A DNA stretch of 64,000 nt from Limnoperna fortunei (Eukaryota; Mollusca; Bivalvia; Mytilida; Modiolidae). The notes beneath the pieces are model-generated. The model saw nothing but the letters and a program-made list of their open reading frames with translations, had not been told where the DNA came from and made no database searches. Of this stretch, positions 57,727-64,000 are shown in pieces (the first letter of the stretch is position 1; each line of letters starts with the position of its first letter). The stretch spans positions 52,766,648-52,830,647 of the forward strand of contig OX104115.1 of NCBI GenBank assembly GCA_944474755.1. Reading direction: 5' to 3'. Position numbers and translations under genes: made by a program.

Positions 57727-57887
57727 ATATATGGCGTGGCACCAAGGCCCGTAGGTTCGAATGTCAATTAAGCCGACCGCAAATTAATACATGGCCAATA
57801 AAAAACTTCTTCGTAACATGCAAACAGTTTGTACAGCTTGTCCATGAGACCAATCCGTATGATTTAACGTTGAGTCCGTACAGTTAG
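57727..57887 (+). CDS. Candidate alternative terminal exon, tentative
   Basis: After a pyrimidine-rich stretch and TAG (57724-57726) an open frame reads IWRGTKARRFECQLSRPQIN, then TWPIKNFFVTCKQFVQLVHE and ends SPYS with TAG. AATAAA motifs follow at about 57922-57937. The acceptor phase matches the donor at 54595 (G plus AT gives Asp), so splicing could give a ~70-residue secreted peptide with two cysteines. A one-in-three phase match and a short frame are weak evidence, and it may be intronic noise. Confidence 0.2.
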
Positions 57888-57939
57888 TACAATTTTGAAA
57901 GCTTTTTTAACCCGGATCTAAATAAAAAAAATAAAGATC

Positions 57940-58793
57940 TGACAGATTTGTTTTAATAAGTACTTTGTACAGTTTATATACTGCCGATGTTTACGCATTT
58001 TATAAAATTTCACAACCATTCATATTAATTGTTTTTATACAATTTTGTCATAATAGTTCGCATAGCTTTGAATTGAAATATTTAGAATCGATTTTGAAAT
58101 TTGTTTTATAGTTAGGAATTCAATTACCTATATAAATTCTGCAATCGATAAGTACATTGAATAAATTATATATCTTTATTTCCTTACCACTTATTGATAC
58201 AATTACTTAACATGATGCCAAATATACAAGATGCATTAGATCACATGATCAGGTTTGTTCCGTGAGGGGCCAATTGTATTTTAAGATGATCTAGTTGAGA
58301 ATAATTCCTGCGCGCTCGTCGTGGCATCCTGTCAGAACGCATGACATAAGAAAAATGCATTGTTTTTGTTTCTGCATTCTGACTGGTTGTCGGATATTAA
58401 TCTATTAAGAGGTTTCAAAAGAATTGGACTAAAATGTTTTTGGTTATGTAGAATTTGTACTTTTTGGAAACGCCTGATTCTTTTTATAAAAATTTAATCT
58501 GATTTAAACTCGATTTTATAAACTTTGTTTTTATGTATTATAATTGTTTTACTGATTCTTAATATTTGATGAAGAAATGTGCATGTGCACTTTAATGGTT
58601 TATAAGAAAAACAGTAGTTGAGAAATGCTTGTCTGCAACTTACTTTTGTGTCTAAATCGCTCAAAAGTTTATAATTTATAGTTTTATATGTGTCAGTTTT
58701 CCTTTTTTCGATTTAGTAATAATGCCTTAATCAATGAAATAAGTAATAAATAGTTTGAATAAATTCTTAGCCTGCTTCCATTAACTAACTAGA
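57940..58793. other. No recognisable feature
   Basis: AT-rich sequence inside the proposed 7-kb intron. Nothing supported. Confidence 0.4.
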
Positions 58794-60296
58794 CGCTCCC
58801 AGGAGCCTGTAATCGCTCACCTGGAATCCAAATGACTTCAACTATATTAAAAAAAATTTGAAATTAACAGCTTCAGTCTAGTTGTTATAGCTTTTAAGTT
58901 ACTGTGCAAAAACTAAACATTCCTTCAAAAAATTTTGTTAAATACAATAACTCCAATAAGGTGCCATCGACAATTTCTGAAAATTAAATGGTTTTTAGGC
59001 ATTGTCCTACAGGGTACTTTAGAAATTTACAGTTTTACTCTACTAATAGGTGCGTTATAAACTAATTTATAATAAAAAAACACTGTCTAAATTCATAATG
59101 AAAGGGCAATAACTAATATAAAGAGTCATCTTGCAATTTCGGACTCAGCAATCATTTGTAGGGCTTCTATTGCTGATCATTTGTGCAATTTGCAGTTTTA
59201 ATCTAGCTATTAAAGTTTTCAAGTTACAGGACAACAACGGAAAAAAATTTCATTAAAAAATTGCAATTTAAGGGCAATTACTCCTATAAGGAGTCATCTG
59301 ACAATTTCAGACTTTATAGTAATTTGTAGCGCTTGTATTGCTGATCATTTTTGCTATTAACAGTTTCACTCTAGCTGTTACAGTTTTTAAGTTACAGGAC
59401 AAAAACGGAAAATTTAATAAAAAATTGTCATTTATGGGCAATAATTTATTTAAGGAGTTGTCTGACAATTTCAGACCAATCAAAATGAATTGTAGGGCCT
59501 TAATTGCTGATCATTTGTGCAATTTACAGTTTCAATCTAGCTGCTATAGTTTTCAAGTTACAGGACAAAAACGGAAAATTTCATAAAAAATTGCTATTTA
59601 AGGGCAATAACTCCTATAAGGAGTCATCTGAAAATTTCCGACAAATTAAGTGAATTGTAGGGCTTGTATTGTTGATCATTTTTGCTATTTACAGTTTTAC
59701 TCTAGCTGTTATAGTTTTAAAGTTACAGGACAAAAACGAAAAATTTCATAAAAAATACCATTTAAGGGCAATAACTCATATAAGGACTCATCTGACAATT
59801 TCAGACCAATAAAAATGAATTGTAGGACTTTTATTCCTGATCATTTTTGTTATTTACAGTTTTACTCTACCTCGTACAGTTTTCAAGTTATATTGTAAAT
59901 ACCCAAAATTTTGTCAAAAATCGTCAATAACTCCTACAAGAAGCCAATACACAACTTCCCACTAATAGCAACTATTGTAGACCTTAATGTGCTGATCAAT
60001 TTGAAGTAACGGTTTTCTCTATAGCTATTATAGTTTTTTAGATAATGATCAAAAACCTGTGTTGACCCTCATGTTCTATTTTTAGTAACAGCGGCCATAT
60101 TTGTCTGTTGATCAACACCCTGGGTACAAACTTGAAACTAGGAACCCTACGGATGATTGTGGCGAAGTTTGAAACAAATTGGCCCAGTGGTTTCAGAGAA
60201 GATTTTTGAAAAAGTTTACGACGGACGACAGACGACGGATGACGGACGCCAAGTGATAGCAAAAGCTCAACCTGGACCTTGGTCCAGGTGAGCTAA
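58794..60296 (+). mobile_element. Helitron-like element with ~165-base tandem core
   Basis: The element opens with CTCCCAGGAGCCTGTAATCG and GCTCACCTGG. It holds about six units of ~165 bases (landmarks GGGCAATAACTCCTATAAGG at about 59105, 59274, 59436, 59603, 59768 and 59925). It ends in an ACGG-rich run (GACGGACGACAGACGACGG) and a hairpin, CCTGGACC-TT-GGTCCAGG, followed shortly by CTAA. A hairpin before CTRR is a Helitron 3' end. A tandem core plus ACGG microsatellite is the layout of the pearl and HINE elements of oysters. No Rep/helicase gene is present, so it is non-autonomous. It lies in the proposed intron of the FA/PAN gene. Confidence 0.7.
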
Positions 60297-60924
60297 AAAT
60301 CACTTTGGTTAAAACTACAACTTTATTTAGATGCAGTGGCTATTGTAAAGATATTTTAATGGTATTCGTATAATATTTAAATACATGTAGTAAATATAAA
60401 GTATTTAAATAATAGCTTAATCAGGCTATCAAATTATAGAAACGACACCATGTAAATGTATTCTGACAAAGTTTGAATAGCTATACATTAATTAAATAAA
60501 GAGTTGACGGCTTCTTTACGAACATATTCTCTTTTACCTAGTGTTACTGACAAAGGATTTTGCCATATACACAATATTGTCCCTTAACATAATGCACAGT
60601 ATTTTGTAGATTAAAATTCAGTTGAAATTAGGCCTGTATAGTGTAGACCAAGTAAGATCTTCTTGTTAACTTACAAGTTTCAGACGGATAAAGCAAGACA
60701 GGTTTTTGTTGTGTACTATGTTGTTTTGATAACAGCAAAAGCCGTAATTATTTAAATCTATATTTTAATTCCGAGCGTATGTTGCAAACAGTGACGATAA
60801 AATCAATATTATGATTTTAAATATATGCACGATTTCAGACAACAGGTTATAGACCAATTTAGATTTATTCAGAAGGTAAAACAAAGTCAAGGCTACCTCA
60901 GATTTGTTCATTAAGGTCAAGATT
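60297..60924. other. No recognisable feature
   Basis: AT-rich, within the proposed intron. Nothing supported. Confidence 0.4.
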
Positions 60925-61092
60925 AATAGGTTCTTTCATACGTTTTTGGGAAAGACCGGTTGATCTTTCACGAGTGATAGAAATTTTATGTCTTTTCGCG
61001 AGTGGAGCGCAGCGGAACGAGCCAAAAGACATACAAATTTCTATCACGAGTAAAAGTTCATACGGACTTTCCCCAATACGTATGAAAGTACC
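60925..61092. repeat. Palindromic foldback, ~168 bases
   Basis: AGGTTCTTTCATACGTTTTT, GGGAAAG, GTGATAGAAATTTTATGTC and TTTTCGCGAG pair with the complementary order on the right (ending ACGTATGAAAGTACCT). The loop is around GTGGAGCGCAGCGGAACG. It is a non-coding miniature element about 470 bases before the in-frame ATG of the FA exon. Confidence 0.75.
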
Positions 61093-61169
61093 TATTTCTT
61101 CCGTAAACCAACAACTTTCACTTCGCTATAACATATAGACTCTCCATTGTTGTAAACTTCATTGTCTGT

Positions 61170-61268
61170 GACGTCAAATCAGAACGGCGGAAACAAGAAC
61201 GTCATAGAAGAACGTTGTTATGCTTCCATAACAACGTTCTTGTTCCTGGCGTTTTGATTGGATGACGC
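61170..61268. repeat. Second palindrome upstream of the FA exon
   Basis: GAACGTTGTTATG and CATAACAACGTTC form a perfect 13-base stem. Flanking GACGTCAAATCAGAACGGCG and its partner (CGTTTTGATTGGATGACGC) extend the symmetry. TTCTTCCGTAAA at 61099-61110 and its inverse near 61333-61344 may mark an outer border. The sequence TGACGTCA (CRE consensus) lies at about 61169-61176; this could be chance. Confidence 0.55.
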
Positions 61269-61559
61269 AGCAAGTACAGATGTGTGCGCGTGAGCTCATC
61301 TGTACTGGGTCATCTGTACCAGAAATCGGCCATTTACGGAAGAATGATCAAATTCAACTAAGACCTTTAATACCTGTCATGACAAAACCCAGACTGATAC
61401 AGAGAAGGCCAAGACTATTCAAGATATTCTATACTAGTCAAAATAAGGTCGGGTACAACCTCAGGTGTGCTTTACACTTATTTATACAAACTAGATGTAG
61501 TCAAACCTATGGTTAAATTCAATTGAAAGATTTTAAACTAATTTAGACTGGCTATCTAA

Positions 61560-62151
61560 ATGTTCGTACAATTCAGTATGTATTTTTGTATCGTTGCCTT
61601 CATTTCGATGTTTTATCTATTTAAAGGCGCAGTTCTGGAACTACACATATCAACACCAGATAAGGGTACCATAGGTCCGACTATAAACGCTAATCTTCTC
61701 GATTACACGGTACATATGAACACTTATGGAATAAATTTAATTGGAACAACATGGGTAAAATTTCAAGTAAAGGCCTGTGGAGATGCTAATATTCTTTTGT
61801 CTACATCTAATGTCATGGACTCTGCTCAAAAGTTTTACGAGGTTGTTTTTGGTGGATATTCCGATACAAAATCCTGCTTTGGACGTCGAGAGAACAACTC
61901 ACTTCAAACAGGATCGTGGTTTCAGATATGCATATTAGCCACGTCTAGCCTAATTTTACCAAGCTGTACAACATTTAAAGACTTTTGGCTTAGTTGGAAG
62001 AATGGATTTCTGAAAATTGGAGTGGGGTCTGTTATTGATACAAACGTCACGGAAACTTGGATCGATCCTAATCCTGCTCCTCTAAATATAGCAGCGTTTG
62101 GCATCAGTACTACATGGGGAAGTTCTGGAGAATGGAAAATAATGATAGACG
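61560..62151 (+). CDS. FA (Methyltransf_FA, PF12248) domain exon of secreted protein
   Basis: The frame from ATG 61560 codes 197 codons plus one base up to the donor GTAAGA at 62152; open sequence beyond it to TAA at 62204 is likely intron read-through. Residues 63-80 (TTWVKFQVKACGDANILLST), 92-108 (YEVVFGGYSDTKSCFGR), 139-158 (FKDFWLSWKNGFLKIGVG) and 180-192 (GISTTWGSSGEW) are the ordered hallmarks of the FA domain. That domain was named for crustacean farnesoic acid O-methyltransferase, though many carriers are probably not methyltransferases. Residues 6-22 are hydrophobic and could act as a signal. Alternatively an acceptor (TTTAAAG, AG at 61625-61626) makes 61627 the exon start, joined to the signal exon at 54549. 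The next exon joins in phase. Confidence 0.8.
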
Positions 62152-63035
62152 GTAAGATTCTACATTATATTCATGCAGATTTAGGAAAGCAGATAAGTGG
62201 TTAAATAAAATGCAATAATTGTTACATAATATGTAAGTTGGCAAAGCTTACATGCATTTCGAGGGCCCGAGTGGTAGTTGTTAAAATATATGCAGCAATT
62301 TGTTACTGAGGATTCCAATTAAGTTATCTGTAAAATACATTTTTTTACCCAAAAGAAACCTCTTTAGGCGGAAAAAATAGTATGCTGCAATTTGTTAGTT
62401 CGATTTGATAGGAACAACATTTTATACTATCTAAATGAATCCTCTTTAGGTGACAATAAATGCAATTTCTATTCTATCTCAAGCTATATCATAAGAAACC
62501 GATGAATTGAATCAAGGTTTATTTACTTTTTTGTCAGGAATGTTGCTTTAATATTTGTATTATAGACCTAATAATAAAACATTATTGCAAAATCTGTTTA
62601 ATTTTTACATGTTGCTTATAGTCATGCGTCATAAAAACGGGAGAAAAGTCACTATGTATTATGCCACATTATAATTATTGTGACCCTGAAGATACATTTT
62701 AAGCTTAATAATGAAATTTCATAGTAGATGGAGCGGGATTAGTATCGGTCCGACTTATAATGAACTTGCTAAACGTCATTCTGGCACACAGAATGATTTA
62801 TCTCATGTCCACGTATCCATTCGTCATATATTGACCATGTACATTAATGTATATTTCGGACATCAATTTATAAACTGTTAGGTTTTAAACTACAAGGCAA
62901 TAAATTTATGTCCGTTTAGCAATACGTTCAAACAATAGTGAATAGGTATTTGTCTGGTGGTAGATATAACTAAAACTACCAGCATAAAAACTAAGGACAC
63001 ATTTTAGTTAAAAGAAAATTGCGTGTTATTTGTAG
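62152..63035. other. Intron between FA and PAN exons
   Basis: Starts with GTAAGA and ends with TTATTTGTAG. No repeats or frames of note. Confidence 0.6.
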
Positions 63036-63192
63036 ATTTGTTCTCCGGGCATTATACTAGATGTGGTATTGCCAACAGAAAAGCAAGCTTGCTGATTTTA
63101 CAGTCTCTACAAGGTGCAATCAAAGTGTGCGCTGCTATTTGTAGTCAAAAATCTGCTTGTATGGGATTTAATTATAATCAATTAACTACCAG
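63036..63192 (+). CDS. PAN/apple-like domain exon, continues beyond window
   Basis: After the acceptor AG (63034-63035) the first two bases complete the Asp codon begun by G at 62151. The frame reads DLFSGHYTRCGIANRKASLL, ILQSLQGAIKVCAAICSQKS and ACMGFNYNQLTT, then AG and donor GTAACA at 63193. The C-x3-C-x5-C-x-x-FNY pattern is that of PAN/apple domains, which bind proteins or carbohydrates outside the cell. The exon is 157 bases and ends two bases into a codon, so at least one more exon must follow, outside or near the right edge. FA plus PAN is consistent with an extracellular adhesive or recognition protein. Confidence 0.75.
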
Positions 63193-64000
63193 GTAACACA
63201 ATTAACACATTAGTCAGTATTATATAATGTACTCCTGTTATAAACTAAGATACATATACGATCTTCCCAAGTAATCAATAAACAATAAGCAAACGTTTTA
63301 AAGGGTGCGTTTTTGCTCTGTCATTTAACAACGAGTTAAACGGACGTATAAATACGATTTCTTATACTTAAAACGCCAACTGAAAAGGGGCAATGAAGTC
63401 ACATAGTCACTCACATGTGGATTATAGATTACTCCAGTCATGTCACGATTTCATTCAAGAATTGCTTATTACTACTTTTTCTTTAGCAAAACGTGTATTT
63501 GGCGTTGTAAATTTGTATTACCAATTGCCTTGCTGATTACAATTTTATTGAATATAAGTCTACTCTTACCTTTGAAATTCGTATTATCTTATGTTTTGAA
63601 AATAGTAGACAAATATATTTGTAGACATAACGCGACGATTTGTCAATTAATCAAGAAATTGTTATTGCAGTTGTGAGCTCTTATCCTTTACACAGAATGT
63701 ACTGACGGCCATACCCAAATCAACAATAAATGGATGGAATTTTTATACAAAATGTTTTAGGGAACGACAATGGTGCCTCGGGTGTTACTTTTAATTTTAT
63801 TACTTTCGAACACTGGATTTAATTATGAAATTTGTTGAACTGTTAAACATTAATAATTAGATGTTATATTTTAATTAGTAAGTTGAAATTACCAACTATA
63901 AGTATGAGTAATATAGATATGATCTTGGAAAAGATAGTTGGCGGAAACCCATACGAAGTTATGTTAGCTGTATGTTTAAAATAATATAAAAACAGGAAAA
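63193..64000. other. Downstream intron; no further exon identified
   Basis: The open frame at 63440-63676 is hydrophobic but has no splice context consistent with the phase of the preceding exon. I could not place the next exon in the remaining 800 bases. Confidence 0.4.

Noticed and set aside
60038..60262. Minus-strand 74-codon frame
   Set aside because: It is antisense to the last tandem unit and ACGG run of the Helitron-like element.

Overview
The window is AT-rich animal nuclear DNA. Spliced exons with GT-AG borders, polyadenylation signals and a dense load of transposable elements rule out a prokaryote. The LINE families, a tRNA-derived SINE with conserved A and B boxes, an element with a tandem ~165-base core and an ACGG-rich tail, and secreted FA-domain plus PAN-domain exons together suggest a bivalve mollusc. 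The species is an inference and cannot be fixed from the sequence alone.

Only two host gene fragments are well supported. At the left edge, two exons (881-1022 and 1489-2253, + strand) join in phase and encode the C-terminus of a helical, membrane-associated protein that may be dynamin-like. At the right edge, a gene for a secreted protein is spread over about 9 kb: a signal-peptide exon (54549-54594), an exon with a farnesoic-acid-methyltransferase-type (FA) domain (61627-62151, or from an in-frame ATG at 61560) and a PAN/apple-like exon (63036-63192). All three have compatible splice phases, and the gene runs off the right end.

The rest is a graveyard of mobile elements, many nested. From left to right: a Tc1 element with a 679-base insertion (2524-4566); a repeat family present twice, one copy split by a 467-base inverted-repeat element (5316-6298 and 10307-10782); an 826-base foldback element rich in ACG (7096-7921); a SINE family with perfect 12-base target duplications; a LINE relic on the minus strand with endonuclease, PHD finger, reverse transcriptase and a decayed 2A-like motif (15515-19180); two 828-base copies of one repeat in opposite orientation (12751-13578 and 19687-20514); a five-copy 300-base tandem repeat (23838-25345); a TTAA-flanked small element at the edge of a larger inverted repeat (29548-31070); a jockey-like LINE relic (36530-38296); and a Tc1/mariner transposase relic (40370-40920).

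The most unusual stretch is 41322-52763. It is bounded by a 27-base inverted repeat with TA at both outer edges. It holds a Mutator-like element with 9-base target duplications, ends built of ACCGACAAGAA repeats, a PHD-like finger, and a transposase whose middle is missing. A foldback element with ~380-base near-identical arms is nested inside that. The tract also contains a ~54-base minisatellite, itself split by a retroposon. The 4.6 kb from 31925 to 36529 and most of 54595-57726 show nothing I can name.
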